Numbered from the stretch's first letter, positions 1 to 11,510 are shown. The stretch is 64,000 nucleotides of DNA from Mucidula mucida (GCA_015501055.1 JADNYV010000019.1:248001-312000), one strand, 5' to 3'. Notes: a model not told the origin generated them from the sequence alone. A program made the numbers and translations.

Positions 1-362
1 GTCCTCGTATCATGGGACACGCAGGTCAAGCAACCTAGCCCTATTCGCGAAGGAGGACGCTTTGAAAACAAAGGCCTGTGCGTAGCGAACGTCGTGGGGA
101 AGGACAAGGAGCGATAGAGACTGAGACGGAAGTTCTACAGTTTATATAGATTTCCTGTTTTTGGTACTGCTTGGTCCTGTGGCGTATGGCGTTAGACGCG
201 GCGTGTATGATTACACGTCGTGTTCTTTGACCTAGAGGAGTGGCCGAGTCATCCCAGCGGTACACTTAACATTCTTGTTCCATAGGACAACATTGTTGAA
301 GGTTTGATGGAGGTTGCTGAACTTGAGCGGAACATCGGAACATCGGGCCGCTTCGATCGTCC
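1..362. other. no supported gene
   Basis: Only short minus-strand frames are open here and none resembles a protein family I know. The stretch is probably intergenic and includes the 5' flank of the LRR gene that starts at 363. Confidence 0.4.
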
Positions 363-1695
363 ATGCCGCGTGACGTCAACGCACAAGCTTTGCTTAAACC
401 GTCAAACATGTCAAGGAGAGGCAGCCTCACCGTTCGTCCCAAGAAGGCTTTACTGTCTACACGGTCATATATAGACCAGATGGACGGTGGTCTAACCTCA
501 GTACAGGGTAAGCTCACCGTGAATTCTACTTGGCGACGCCAAGTTCACTACATACCCTTCAGGAGCCCAAGAAATCATTTCCATGATCACATCTCGACGC
601 CTTGTTACGAAGCTTATTCTTGGACATAATCAGCTAGGAAGTGCCGGCTGCATCGTTCTTTTTCGTTTCCTATCCTCTGCTATTGGACGAAAGTATCGGA
701 TCACAGAAATCAGTCTAAATTCCAACGAAATCGGAGATGAAGGCCTCTTGGCGATTGCCGAGCATCTCAAGAACGATGTCTTCCTCAAAGAGTTCTTCTT
801 GCAGAACGTGAGTTGAGCTTTCAAAGGTTGACAGCGAATATCAGACGAATTCACGGTCATTCAGAATAGATTTACAGGCGACGCTACCGTCATGCGAACC
901 TTCGCTTCATGTTTGAACCAATCTCGACTTGAAGTTTTATCTCTGACCACGAACAACATGCTTTCCGACCCATTCTCCGCTTCCTTCTTTCCTACTCTCA
1001 ACTCGGATTCCCTACAAGAGCTTCACATATCCTCTACTGGGATAACGCAGCTCTCCCTCGCTCCCATCATTGAATACATAACCTCTAGAAGATGCCGTTT
1101 GCATACGCTCAAATGCAACGGTAACAATTTTGGGCTCCGTGGCGTCTCCTCATTGGTGAAAGCCATCGACACAGGGAATTATTCTCTCGTCAACGTCGAG
1201 CTATTTTCGAATCACTCTGCCACGCCTGATGATGCTGATGATGAGGATATCCCTGATTGGAAGACTACCGAAAGTCTACTGGGACGGGTGCTCGGGAGAA
1301 ACATCTATCTGAGACAGCAGACTGCAAGGGAAGCCTTAGAGCTCTTACGCCATTCTCGTGCGGCAATTCTCCATCCTTCGTCGCGTTTTCCCACCGAAAT
1401 TCAACTTTATATTTTATCATTCCTGGCCCCAAGTTTATCTGAGGCGCAGCGTCTTAACATCTATAACTATGCGTCTACGACAAAGACGCTTCCGAATCTT
1501 CTTCCGACACTCCAGAGCTTCGAAGGCCCAGCGTGTATCCCGGATCCAGTCAACATGGGGCTCAGCGTATGGGAGATACATAGGACCGGGGGATGTACTT
1601 CATGTTCAGGAAGCCTTGTCTGTTACAGAGACCAGGAGCGCCAGAAGTGGCTGGGCATAGTTCAATGCTCGTTTTTCGATCGTGGCTACCTTTAG
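363..1695 (+). CDS. leucine-rich-repeat (RNI-like) protein
   Basis: Three exons, 363-507, 563-807 and 865-1695, are joined by introns of 55 and 57 nt. Both junctions keep the frame, giving about 406 residues. Residues from about 60 to 190 carry ribonuclease-inhibitor-type leucine-rich repeats, with recurring segments of the type LxxLxLxxNxIGDxG (for example ITEISLNSNEIGDEG) and a second block around LEVLSLTTNNM. The C-terminal third is not repetitive and has a short F-box-like segment (FPTEIQLYILSFLAPSLSE) after the repeats. No catalytic domain is visible. LRR proteins of this kind usually act as protein-binding scaffolds; the partner cannot be inferred. The start codon is the first in-frame ATG of the longest upstream frame, so the N-terminus is the least certain part. 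Confidence 0.75.
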
Positions 1696-3015
1696 AAACG
1701 CCTTTTTGGCTTTTCATCTAGGATTTGCATCAGTAATACATGCTCACTTCAGATTCTCCGAACGTCAGCTCATCCTTTCTTTCTTCAGATTTCGCGAGTA
1801 GTGTCCAATCGTGGTTTATATCATCCGTCTCGCAGGTTATCAGAGATACTGCCTCCGCTGGTTTCTTGTACCGGCAAGATACAGTATGACACTCGACGAC
1901 TCATGAATTTTTGATCCGCATCAGGACCTCTGCTTCCGCCCGAGCGATATTCTGCTGGCACTACATGACATCTATAGCTTTCAAGGTAAGAATCGTTATC
2001 GATTGCGCGAAGTAAGAAGACTTCGTGTACTTATCCTCGACCGAAGTTTGTGCCAATTATGGGCTAATCGTCAATCGGTATCTTTGTAGCTTACACCTAT
2101 GACCAACGGGAGAAAACGACTTCAAATCGTCGTATCTGTGCCTTTGGTGCAGTATTTACTCCAAACGCGTCAGGACTAGGGACAACTATCCTGATTACCC
2201 GTGATGGTCAGGACCCAACGAGCCCGGTCTGATGTCCCATGTGTTCTGCACTCGTCAGAGAGCCCTCGTTCTTCTCCATCGCTGGTGTGCTCCTTCGCAC
2301 ATTTCCGAGAGTTATCGTTCGACGTATCGACAATCCGTTTGTCCGATCAACAATGCGACGTCCAATCGACACTTCCACTTGGTACCAACACCACCCGGCG
2401 GTTTCTCGACGCCATTAGTATGTCATCTGATTTTCTGGAGACAACATCTTGCGTATTCATACAGCAGTTGGTCCCACTCATTGATTCACGTAATTTCAAC
2501 TCGTATGGCTCCCTTGAAAAACTACCGCCGGTCTACAGACTTGGAAATTAAGGCCTTATCGATTTCCGTTGACTGTACGCCGTTTTCCGTTCTGCTTGAT
2601 TTCTATTTCCAATGTTCTGGAACTCGTGGCGCAGGTGGCCTCCCACCCTCAATTTAATGAACTGACGGTTCGTCAAATCCATGTTGCTTAAGGAAAACAT
2701 TATCCGAGATGTCGTCGCAGGACAAGAAGATGTCGTAGACGAGGAACCTCGAGGCTCGAGAACCTTTCATTTCCAAAGAATCAGTCAAATTGCGCATGGG
2801 TCCAGCGAACTTGCTATTACCAGGTGGGCCTCAGGTTTGACATAGACGGAACCTCTCGGTCCGTTCGTGTACTGCTTGGATTCGGTTGGCTGATAGAAAG
2901 TAACGAGGCGAGGTTTCTCGTAACGCGTTATGGTTAAGAACCGTTCTTGCCAGCCGCCTTTCGTAACCGAGTCAATGGAAAGTATGATAAGCTGTCTCGT
3001 TTTACAGTACATACA
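1696..3015. other. gene-poor stretch with a possible decayed F-box/LRR remnant
   Basis: No intact gene is visible. On the plus strand at about 2270-2420 one frame reads FAHFRELSFDV, and another at about 2610-2687 reads LELVAQVASHPQFNELTV. These look like pieces of the LRR tail of a basidiomycete F-box protein, but the frames are broken by stops and no splice model joins them. This resemblance is inference and weak. The 3' flank of the methyltransferase-like gene on the minus strand ends at 3016. Confidence 0.25.
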
Positions 3016-3832
3016 TCAATAAACACCGGGGACGAGGGAATACGGTACTCTCCGGGACCATTCAATCCACTCATCTCCAAACTTCTTTTCCAACATCGCG
3101 TCCTCCCTCGACGTTCTCAAGCACAAACTCAGTACGACCGCCGATGCGACAAGAACCCAGTATCCCACGAGCAGCTTTCCGAGCCACATGTCAAGGAGCC
3201 CAGACTGTGTTACCCAGGAGCCCGTCGCCTGGCTGCACATCGCGCCGACGATGGTCAGGATCATCCCGGTGTAGCTAGGGTGGCGCACAACCGCGTAAGG
3301 ACCGTCGGTGATGAGCCGATGGCCCTGCTGAATGCTGAGCTCAAATGTGAAGAAGCGGCCCAGTGTCTGATAGCATTGGAGTCGAATGAAGGTGCCTAGG
3401 ATGGTCAAGGCATTCCCCAGCAGGAATATGGGTGTGACGGCGATCGCACGGGACGCCTGGGGGTGGAATTCGAGGCGCGAGAGCACGTATCCAGAGATTG
3501 GATGGTTTACGCTCGCCAAAAGAATGACCACTGTTTCGATGATCTCCAGACTCCAGCTTATTGCCTAGAAAGCGAATTCTTCAGACGTTTGCAACTGGCG
3601 TTTCAACAAAAGATCTTACCCTCAGAAACACGCAAGGCCACGCTAAGCTTTTGAGAAAACGTTCTCTCCAGTCGGGAACGACATGTTCCTCTAAGGGAGA
3701 GGTAGATTGGGCGGTTTTCCTGTAATACGCATGCCAATCGCGTCGGAAAACAGTAGAGGTATCTTCAGTAAAGGAGCCATTGACGATTCGCTTTGGGAAA
3801 TGGTGGGACACGCACCGCCATTCTTTAAACAA
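3016..3832 (-). CDS. isoprenylcysteine carboxyl methyltransferase (ICMT)-like membrane protein
   Basis: Two exons, complement of 3565-side 3016-3564 and 3620-3832, are joined by a 55-nt intron and give about 253 residues. The C-terminal half has the ICMT/STE14 signature: several hydrophobic helices, then RLITDGPYAVVRHPSYTG, the conserved SAM-binding RHPxYxG segment, and near the end an acidic stretch (REDAMLEKKFGDEW) ending in a short basic-aromatic tail, as in the family. Members methylate the C-terminal farnesylcysteine of CaaX proteins such as pheromones and Ras at the ER; many basidiomycete paralogs have unproven substrates. The first 55 residues do not look like the usual hydrophobic N-terminus, so an extra 5' exon or a wrong start is possible. 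Confidence 0.72.
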
Positions 3833-5217
3833 GAATTCGAGAGGAGTTGGAATTTGGATCAGGTTCTACACGCTACGCGCCTGTCAATCAGGTGCGAAAT
3901 ACATGTCAAAAAACAGAACGACATACACGCTCACATGGTTGCGGATTTGATACACATACACGGAGATCTTGGTCTCCGATCGAACCCTGAAGATTGCAAC
4001 AGAGAACTAGGAAAGCGGCAGGATAGCGGTGATATGTTTGAGTCCCGGCTTTATGAAAGTAAACGCGAGCTCAAACTCCGAAGGATCAGACCGCGATTGT
4101 TAATCGATGTTTTTTTCTGCGTAGTTGAGAAATCTGGCTCATGACGTTCCAGTCAACAGCGCGTAGAATCAGAGGGAAAAGGAGGCCAAGTTTCTGAAGT
4201 ATGACGCTACAAGTTAGATGGACGTGTTGATCATGAGATCCGAATCAACAACACGCTGGCAATGACATGCCTGTAGACTCGAACCACACATAGTGAAAAT
4301 GCCGCGAGCTTGAAGCGGACCATTCGTGCAGCTATCCGGCGCTAAATTTACTGGACGAGATGTGATGAGAGAGTCTATTCGGCTCGACGTTAGTGCGCGA
4401 GGAACCGGCCTTTACATGGAGGACGGCAACAACTAAACCTGATAAAGAACGGAATTCATAGAAGCCTGTCAAATTGGAGCGGCCAAGGCTAGACCTGACA
4501 ATGAGGAATCGATCCAGTAACGACTTGACTTCACTGGAAGGAACAGACCCTCGTCGAAGATTGTCAAACAGTACTTCGTAATAAGTGCCTCCGCCCGCGT
4601 TGACCGAGAGCCGAAGAGAATATATGAGACACTACCTATTGCAAGACCGGCCTTTGATATCATCAAGGCTCGTGAGCGCCACAGTCCACTTAAGCGAATA
4701 TTTGAAATTATCGCAGATAGAAATTGGCCGGACACTCACGAGGACGTTAGGGTGAAAAGATGCAATACAACAAGGATTTTTAGCGGTAGCCAAGCGTTTT
4801 ACGGCTCTCAGCAAGCTACCAAGAAAACCACGTATAGCAATGGGCTTGAGACACTTACGAAAAGCCTTTCACGAAGGTGAAGGAAGCATCTAAAGTCACC
4901 AAAAAAAGGTCATCACGAGTTTGGGAGACACCATCTAGACCGCGTAGTAATACGAAGCAGCGCGCTCTATGACATGGTCAAGATGTTGGTTGCAAGAAGA
5001 GGGTTCATGTTGTGACATCATAACCCAAATAAGAAGTGTCGGGACGGGCAGCTCACAGGCGGGCGCTCTGCAGATGGCATAGTTTAATCGACTCTGTCAA
5101 AAGTCTGTGCTAGTCCTGAAGCTTGGAGCGCTGAAGAGCAACGTGGTAAGCATTAAGCTATAAGTTTCCGTCGTAGAAATACAATACTGTTACAGGTGCA
5201 ATTAGGGTTAGGGTCGC
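3833..5217. other. no supported gene
   Basis: About 1.4 kb with only short overlapping frames on both strands and no recognisable protein segment. Near its end, at 5202-5213, lie two tandem TTAGGG units, the fungal telomere repeat, too short to call an interstitial telomere. Confidence 0.4.
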
Positions 5218-5565
5218 TTATTTGTGCACTTGCGTTGGCACTTCATTGCCTCGCACCTTTCCCTCGACGACTTCATTGATATCAGAGGACTTGAGAGAAA
5301 GATCACTTTGTCCAGGCTTTGCGTCTTTTTCTGTTAGGCTAAAGTTAGAGAAAGAAACAATACGCGGGGAAGAAAACGCCTGACTGTATACAGACGCAGG
5401 GCCTTCCTTCTTCTTCGTATCTTGCTGCATAGCCAGCATAGCACCCGAGGATAAAACTATGGCTCCTACAACCGCGAATGCCTGAACAAAAAGGTTCAGA
5501 AAGTGTGGCGCAAGGACCGTGTCTAAGAAAAACGCACAAATCCTGGTTTGACGCGAGCTGACATG
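5218..5565 (-). CDS. small single-pass membrane protein, reading frame apparently shifted near the start
   Basis: The minus frame from about 5530 down to the stop at 5218 encodes a hydrophobic segment (NLFVQAFAVVGAIVLSSGAML), then a charged tail of about 70 residues rich in K, E and S. The only good ATG upstream, at 5565, opens in another frame (MSARVKPGFVRF) that stops 13 codons later, exactly where the membrane frame takes over. A single-base change would join them. No intron of normal size fits between the two. I read this as one small membrane-protein gene with either a frameshift, a sequence error or an unseen upstream exon. A splice acceptor (cttacag) lies about 30 nt upstream of the ATG, so a 5' intron is possible. 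Function unknown. Confidence 0.4.
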   Translation of the reverse strand, partial: HVSSRQTRICAFFLDTVLAPHFLNLFVQAFAVVGAIVLSSGAMLAMQQDTKKKEGPASVYSQAFSSPRIVSFSNFSLTEKDAKPGQSDLSLKSSDINEVVEGKVRGNEVPTQVHK

Positions 5566-5913
5566 GTAGATGAGGTTCTCTGATTTGTTGCGAACTGTAA
5601 GTGGTCGTGATTGTCGAATATGAAAGAATGAAAGATGCCGAACCGCGTCTGATACACGCTATGACATCTGTACGTCACGTAGTCCGTCATTGGAGAATGA
5701 ACGGACGATAGAGCAGAGATACAGTATTCGGAGTTACATGACAGCAGCAAGAGTTGCTATCAGCATTTGCATGCCCCAGTACACGAAACCAGCGCTGTGA
5801 GCACCAGAAACTTCCAGTTGCGAAATTGACGACGCCCTTGCATTTAGATCTCTGTCAGTGTCTACGATACAAGGATTTATATAACCACATTCAAGCATGC
5901 CATCTCTTCTTGT
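5566..5913. other. no supported gene
   Basis: Intergenic sequence between the 5' side of the small membrane ORF and the 3' end of the F-box-type gene. No conserved frame or repeat is visible. Confidence 0.4.
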
Positions 5914-7056
5914 TCATCGTCGGTGGTTGCGTAGCTCCTCCACCCAGAGCTCACCATAGTACGACTCCCATATATCGCGTAGGTCTTCGAAGGCTCCAAC
6001 GCTAACGTCAGTCCAACCTTCATCATTCTCCACCGCATCGATGTTGACAATATCCAACCGATCTCCTGCCCAAATCCCCCGATACGAGTCATCAGACTGC
6101 GTCGTAGAAATATCAAGAGATTCTGACCACAAGATGCGCGAAAGAATAACGTCCCCAAACGACATCCCGTGCAGGAATGAGGAATCGGCTGTGTCTCGCT
6201 CGGTCACAGCAAGCGCATCATCTCGGATGTAGACATGTTTCGAAAGGTTGCGCAAAACGCAAGGTTTTTCACGGTTGTAACTCTTCAGGAACGGCGACCG
6301 TTCGAACCAAGCGGAGAAGTCGTATTGATACAACGCTATCGGTATCGGCAGATCATCATCCGAGTCGCTGCTTAAAGCTGAACTCGCAATCATCCTGCGC
6401 TTCATTTCCGGAGGCCTTTTAGTGAGTCGGCAGCGTTTGGCGAAATCATAGGAGGTAGGCCATCGCACACTGTGATAGCTGTGGCTGCATTTGATGAGGA
6501 TGTCGGAGATTAGCGCATCCTCAGAGTGAGGGAAGTAACGACGGTATGACGCTTTCAGATTCTTGAGCTCCGATTCTGTGAGAAGGCCTTCGGGATAGTT
6601 ATCCGTGTATTCACCCATACAAATAAGGCGATCACCACCCCAGGCCTGGGAGTCTAGGACGTGGCGCGTGTACAGCGCTTTGAAATGGGGGAGTCCCACC
6701 CTCCAGAAGTGCGACGCAGTCAAGCAGAACGCCAAAACATCTACAGGGTCGCGGAACAGCGCAAAAATGGCGTCCTGAAGCTCGAATGGGAGGTCACATA
6801 TTCCAATTCTGCAATATATGAGTGCGACCAAGACAACTGATATGTCGGGCACGTACTTGGAGGACTTGCGCTTTCGAAGTGCTTTATAGGGCTGACCTTC
6901 TAGAGGATCTTTGGGAAATTTGATATTACCCTTCGAGGAGAGTAGGCTAGTTGTATCAGTGGCTGCGTGTCCATCATGAAAGAATTCGGCCCATTTGCCT
7001 AAGGAACTTGTGACAAGCCCCTTGTCAATGTTGAAGATATGAAAGAACTCGCCCAT
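5914..7056 (-). CDS. F-box-type protein of a basidiomycete-specific family
   Basis: A single open frame of 380 residues from the ATG at 7056 (an upstream ATG at 7107 would add 17). The N-terminus MGEFFHIFNIDKG and the segment WGGDRLICMGEYTDNYPEG are hallmarks I know from a large mushroom-specific family in which a divergent F-box (here CDLPFELQDAIFALFRDPVDVLAF, about residues 95-120) lies between them. A second WAGDRLDIVN motif occurs near the C-terminus. Such proteins are presumed SCF ubiquitin-ligase adaptors, but the family is expanded and largely uncharacterised. A potential 44-nt intron (gtgccc...attgcag) lies in the open frame just before the F-box; I kept the uninterrupted reading. Confidence 0.7.
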   Translation of the reverse strand: MGEFFHIFNIDKGLVTSSLGKWAEFFHDGHAATDTTSLLSSKGNIKFPKDPLEGQPYKALRKRKSSKYVPDISVVLVALIYCRIGICDLPFELQDAIFALFRDPVDVLAFCLTASHFWRVGLPHFKALYTRHVLDSQAWGGDRLICMGEYTDNYPEGLLTESELKNLKASYRRYFPHSEDALISDILIKCSHSYHSVRWPTSYDFAKRCRLTKRPPEMKRRMIASSALSSDSDDDLPIPIALYQYDFSAWFERSPFLKSYNREKPCVLRNLSKHVYIRDDALAVTERDTADSSFLHGMSFGDVILSRILWSESLDISTTQSDDSYRGIWAGDRLDIVNIDAVENDEGWTDVSVGAFEDLRDIWESYYGELWVEELRNHRR

Positions 7057-8080
7057 GGTGGGGGAGATGTAATGATGGTGTCGGTTTAAGGTCGAATCTT
7101 GCAACAAACAAAAGGAGAGCTTAAGTCACATGCCCTGCAAAGCGCGAAATAGGGGCTGCTGTCACTTAACTTTCAAGCTTGCGATGCCACGGTCCACCGC
7201 CTTCCACTCAGTGCTACCAGTATGGCATTGGGAGTTATTGTATAAGTCGTCAACCATGTCTATGGTGGCACCGACATCCACCTTCCGCAGACCTCCCTGA
7301 CTGGGACATCTTTCCAGATTACGACGACATGAAAGAACTGCAGTCTGCAGACATGATACATGGATGCTCTTGACCCTCTTCCTCGCCTCTGGCGGATACA
7401 ATCTATATGTCAGAAATCTTGACAATGGGGTAAACTTGTTGGGCCCCGCCATCCTCGTTTCAAGAGCATCCACTCACCAGAAGATCGCGTACAGCATCTC
7501 TCGGTACTTTTAAGTGTCGTTCCCTGTAAGTTGACTCATTCGCTGAATAGCATATGCGCGTATGGGCTGCTAGCTGTTGTTAGAGTATTCTGGGCAAGAG
7601 CCTGTCGTATATTGAGTGACGACAGATTGATCTACTAATACACTCTATTTCGACACCAGAATTTCTTGTTCTACTCCTCGCAGACATATGGAATGGTCGC
7701 AGTCGAAAAGGCAACACATAAACTGTGTAAAGCAGCGTCTTCGCGTGTGATACCTGCTTCCTCAATTCAAGCTGAGTTCTCTAGCGCGCCCCTGGAGGCT
7801 ACGTCGCGGTGAAATAGACGTGTTGACTGGGAATCAGAGACTCATTTGACACTGGTACACGTTCGCCATGTACACCCCACTTCTTCGACGTGTAATTCGT
7901 ACAACGATACCGTCCGATGGCCGGCTCTGTACATTCTGGACACTTCGATTCGTTGTTTTGTTGGCTGCAATATCAGCCTCACTCTTTCATGTATGCGGTC
8001 AACAGTTGAGAGACCACCCAGTAATATAGCAGGCAGTCTAAAGTAGCACATAGTAAATAGTCTACGTTACTAGTGTCACA
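7057..8080. other. no supported gene
   Basis: About 1 kb upstream of the F-box-type gene and of the next plus-strand gene. Short frames exist, for example minus 7162-7473, but none shows a family motif or consistent splice signals. Confidence 0.35.
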
Positions 8081-8116
8081 TTGCGGCCTGCGTTACCCTA
8101 CCTGCCTCCCGCCATC

Positions 8117-8589
8117 ATGACCTCCCGCCCAAGTCGGCGGCCAAGTCTGCCTGCTATACCTGACATGCGCTTCGAAACGGCCTATCTTCGAAAAGTGCAG
8201 CCGTATATCCATCTAACACGTCTTTCCTCGAAATCCCGGGAACCGTCCGATGACTATGACATCGTCTACAACGAGGAAGAGCCAAAGGAAAGGGAAGAGC
8301 CGCGAGAATTGCTCAAGATAGACTGGGGCAACGTTATATGGGCAACATTTCGGGACCAGGTGCTGGCAATGTGGCTACAGGGTGCTGTCTGGTTCGTCAC
8401 CAAATCTGTGCATACCGACGCCCTACTGAAATGGTGCTGTATAGGACGCTGATCAGCTTCTATCTCATGCCTGTATATGGAAGACTGTCCGAACGCGTTG
8501 GGCGTCGCTTTAGTGACAAGGAAGGCGGGGCAGTGGCTTACCTGCGGGCATGGGTTCATCAGCTAGGGCTTTCAACCCGACAATACTAA
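8117..8589 (+). CDS. DUF1770-like small protein
   Basis: Exons 8117-8391 and 8445-8589 are joined by a 53-nt intron with a GTTCGT donor; this donor, rather than the nearby gtcacc, is the one that keeps the frame. The product is about 139 residues. The segment PAIPDMRFETAYL, the acidic linker and WGNVIWATFRDQVLAMWLQGAVW resemble fungal DUF1770 proteins, which have one or two membrane-associated helices around the WxxxxxRDQ motif and a basic C-terminal tail. The function of that family is not known to me. An in-frame ATG at 8081 would add 12 residues; I prefer 8117 because the conserved part begins shortly after it. The gene lies head-to-tail with the urea transporter gene, 277 nt upstream of its ATG. 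Confidence 0.65.
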
Positions 8590-8689
8590 TTCAGGCGCTG
8601 TTCTGTATCGTTTCGCTCGCGAATTACCATCACGTTCTTGGCCTCAATCCACCCAGTCATTGCTCTTTTCGCCTTGAATTCGGATTATC

Positions 8690-8746
8690 CTATCATCGGC
8701 CGCGGCCGAGCATTGTAACTAAAGATAGAGGGAGACTAACTGATAA
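8690..8746. promoter_or_regulatory. cluster of HGATAR motifs upstream of DUR3
   Basis: Three matches to the HGATAR core bound by fungal nitrogen GATA factors (AreA/Nit2 type) lie within 57 bp: CTATCA (reverse TGATAG) at 8690-8695, AGATAG at 8723-8728 and TGATAA at 8741-8746, about 120-180 bp upstream of the urea transporter ATG. Clustering in front of a nitrogen-source transporter suggests nitrogen catabolite control; this is inference. Confidence 0.45.
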
Positions 8747-8866
8747 CAGGCACTGTGAGAAGCGTCCTCGCGGACTTCTTTTATCTCAATTCGTTGCACG
8801 GCAAGGTCGAACGTTCGGTAGCTGCGTTAAAAGCAGGCCTGACACGGTCTCGCTACCAGCGCAACC

Positions 8867-11510
8867 ATGAACGCCTCACAAATCGACGCTACAGTACCAG
8901 TGTTATCGCCTGGAGTCGGTTATGCTATTGTGCTGGGCATGGGCATGGGTTTTGCTGCTTTCATGCTTCTTATCAGCAATGCGACCGACAAATATACGGA
9001 ACACCACGCAGGAGGCTCATCAGAGGAATTCACATCTGCGAGTAGGTCGCTCAAGCCAGGTCTCATCGCTTCTGGAATCGTCTCCGCCGCGACATGGGCC
9101 GCTACTCTCCTCCAATCGTCCACAGTCTGTATCGCGTATGGCTTAGCTGGACCTTGGTGGTATGCAGCTGGATCGTCGACCCAGATTGTACGTCGCGTCG
9201 AACTTCATATTTTGCTGCAGAGTCAGGTCCCTAATCTGCGCATAGATGGCTTTTGCCCAGAACGCCATCCAGTTGAAGAGGAACGCACCTGGAGCTCACA
9301 CATTTCTTGAGGTCATTGGCGTTAGATGGGGAACCTTTGCTCATTTGAGCTTCATGTTCTTTGGTCTGGGAACGAGTGAGTACGCGTCGTTGCGGCTTTG
9401 TTTACTTCTTGACCACATTTTTTTCAGACATTATGTACGCCTCAGTTTTTCAGAGGATGACCTATTAACAATTTCAGTCTAACCTCCCAGCTTATCACTG
9501 GAGGAAGTAACACCGTTACCACTCTCACGGGCATGAACACCATCGCCGCATGTTTTTTGATTCCCGTGGGAGTCGTGATATACACACTGTTTGGTGGATT
9601 GCGTGCAAGTAAGTCTAGTCAGCAACTGAACGAATGATCTACTAATTACTGTTATAGCGTTCTTTTCCGACTACCTCCACACCGTCCTGATCTTCGCTAT
9701 CATTCTTGCCTTCTCGTTTAGCGCCTTCGCTACGAATGAATTTCTCGGATCCCCCTCAAAGGTCTATGATCTGCTCCAGGTCGCAGCTCAGAACTACCCT
9801 GTCACGGGAAATGCGAGTGGTTCGTATACCAGCTTTCGTTCTGAAGACGGCTTGGTTTTTGGGATAGTTGTGATGGTCTCTGGCTTTGGTGAGAGTATTA
9901 TCGAATTCTATGCGATAATCGTGTTAAAAGCATGTAGCCACGGTCTACATGGATCAAACATACTGGCAGAGAGCCGTCGCTAGCAAGGCTAGTACGTCCG
10001 TCAAGGGTTACATCCTTGGTGGATTTGCCTTCCTTCCAGTTCCGTACGCGTTCGCCACAGCTGCCGGTCTGGCTATTGTTGCTCTATCAGCGGATGCTAC
10101 TTCTCCATACGCGCGTCTAACGCCTGCGCAGTGGGGACTTGCGGCTCCCGCGGCGGCGACAGCACTATTAGGGAAGTCTGGCGCTATTCTGTTGTTGATC
10201 GTTCTGTTCCTGGCCGTCACATCTGCGGTACGCGTATTATCTCGAGTCTTTTGCGAGACATCCTCATATAGCTCATTAGGCATCTGCTGAACTCGTCGCC
10301 GTGTCGTCTATCCTCACGTATGATGTCTACAAGCGCTACTTCAACACTCATGCTTCGGAGAAGCAAATCCTCTGGGTTTCTCATGCAGGCGTCGTGGGGT
10401 TCGGTCTCTTCATGGGTGTTCTTGGGGTCATTTTCTATGAAATTGGTATCTCGCTTTCTTGGCTGTGTGAGTTATCTCCTTCAATTGTTGAAATGCTTGT
10501 CTGATTGGAAATTTACTAAGATGGATTCACTGGTATGTCTTGACTTATTCTTTAAAAGAAATATCGTTTCTGAACGTTACCAGGAATATTCGCGTCGTCC
10601 GGTGTCGTTCCCGTCGGTCTGTGTCTTCGCTCTAGACATGCAAACAAATGGGGTTGTGTCGCTGGTCTCTGGATCGGATTTGCTTGCGGCGTTGCGGCAT
10701 GGCTTGGAACTGCAGCCGGCTATGGGGTCTGCTACAATGTTCTGTTCCTTCTACTTTGAACTGACGCGCCATTCATCAGGGTGTGATCAATGTCACTACA
10801 ACTGGCGGAACCTATGAACAGTTGGCAGGCAACGCTGGGTCGTTCTTCATGGCTGCTATCATCTCTGGCGGTGTCTCCTACTTCTGGCCTGAAAACTTCG
10901 ATTTTGAAATCACACGGCGCATGAATGTGTTCCAACCAGAGGGCGTCGATGCTGAAGGCCACCAGCTCACGGAAAAGCCTTCTGAGACGGACACGCAGAG
11001 CGACAATAAGCAGACTGCAGATGCGAATAGCATCGAAGTCAGCCTGGAGAAAGGCACCGGTGTTGCGCATGTGCATAATGATGCGTCTGACGAGACCCTA
11101 TACAAGGACTTCATTCTTTCGGTGCAATTGACGATTGGGCTGTTTGTGCTGTGGGTAGAGTCTTCGCACAACGTTTCGGTGACGCTGATAGTCCTGGTAG
11201 CCTGTGTATATTCGTGCCTTGCATGATGGTTATTCCGAAGATATGGTCAAAGGCAAGGGCTCTCTCCGCGTGGCGTTGAGGGCGATCTGACTATATTGTT
11301 CAGGCTGGATTCACCTGGTGGGTCGTGCTATCGTTGTTGTGGACGTTCGTGGCAGCATTCATTGTCGTCGTGTATCCTCTGGTAAACAATGTTCTCTGGT
11401 TTGATTCATACCTCATTAATGTTCTTCAGTGGGAATCCCGACGAGCACTGTGGAATATCTCCAAAGGCATTATTCGGGACTTGACGAGTAGGATGGTATC
11501 GTCGACATAG
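8867..11510 (+). CDS. DUR3: urea active transporter, Na+/solute symporter family (DUR3)
   Basis: Thirteen exons: 8867-9187, 9246-9375, 9428-9434, 9478-9608, 9658-9888, 9938-10227, 10280-10466, 10521-10532, 10584-10726, 10780-11150, 11201-11252, 11304-11381, 11430-11510. They give about 677 residues, normal for DUR3. The product has the N-terminal LSPGVGYAIVLGMGMGF helix, LTGMNTIAACFLIPVGVV, YTLFGGLRATFFSDYLHTV and YMDQTYWQRAVASK, all strongly conserved in plasma-membrane urea/polyamine symporters of the SSS family, with about 14-15 membrane helices. Two exons are tiny (7 and 12 nt); without them conserved residues are lost. The intron after 11252 begins GC (AAG|GCAAGG), not GT. The join at 11150/11201 is the least certain; an alternative acceptor at 11191 adds three residues. 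GATA motifs lie upstream. Confidence 0.9.

Noticed and set aside
2201..2657. Intact F-box gene between 2.2 and 2.7 kb
   Set aside because: Only scattered LRR-like words in different frames; no start, F-box or splice chain.
5202..5213. Two tandem TTAGGG units as an interstitial telomere or subtelomere boundary
   Set aside because: Twelve bases only, with normal genes on both sides; a single short match can arise by chance.
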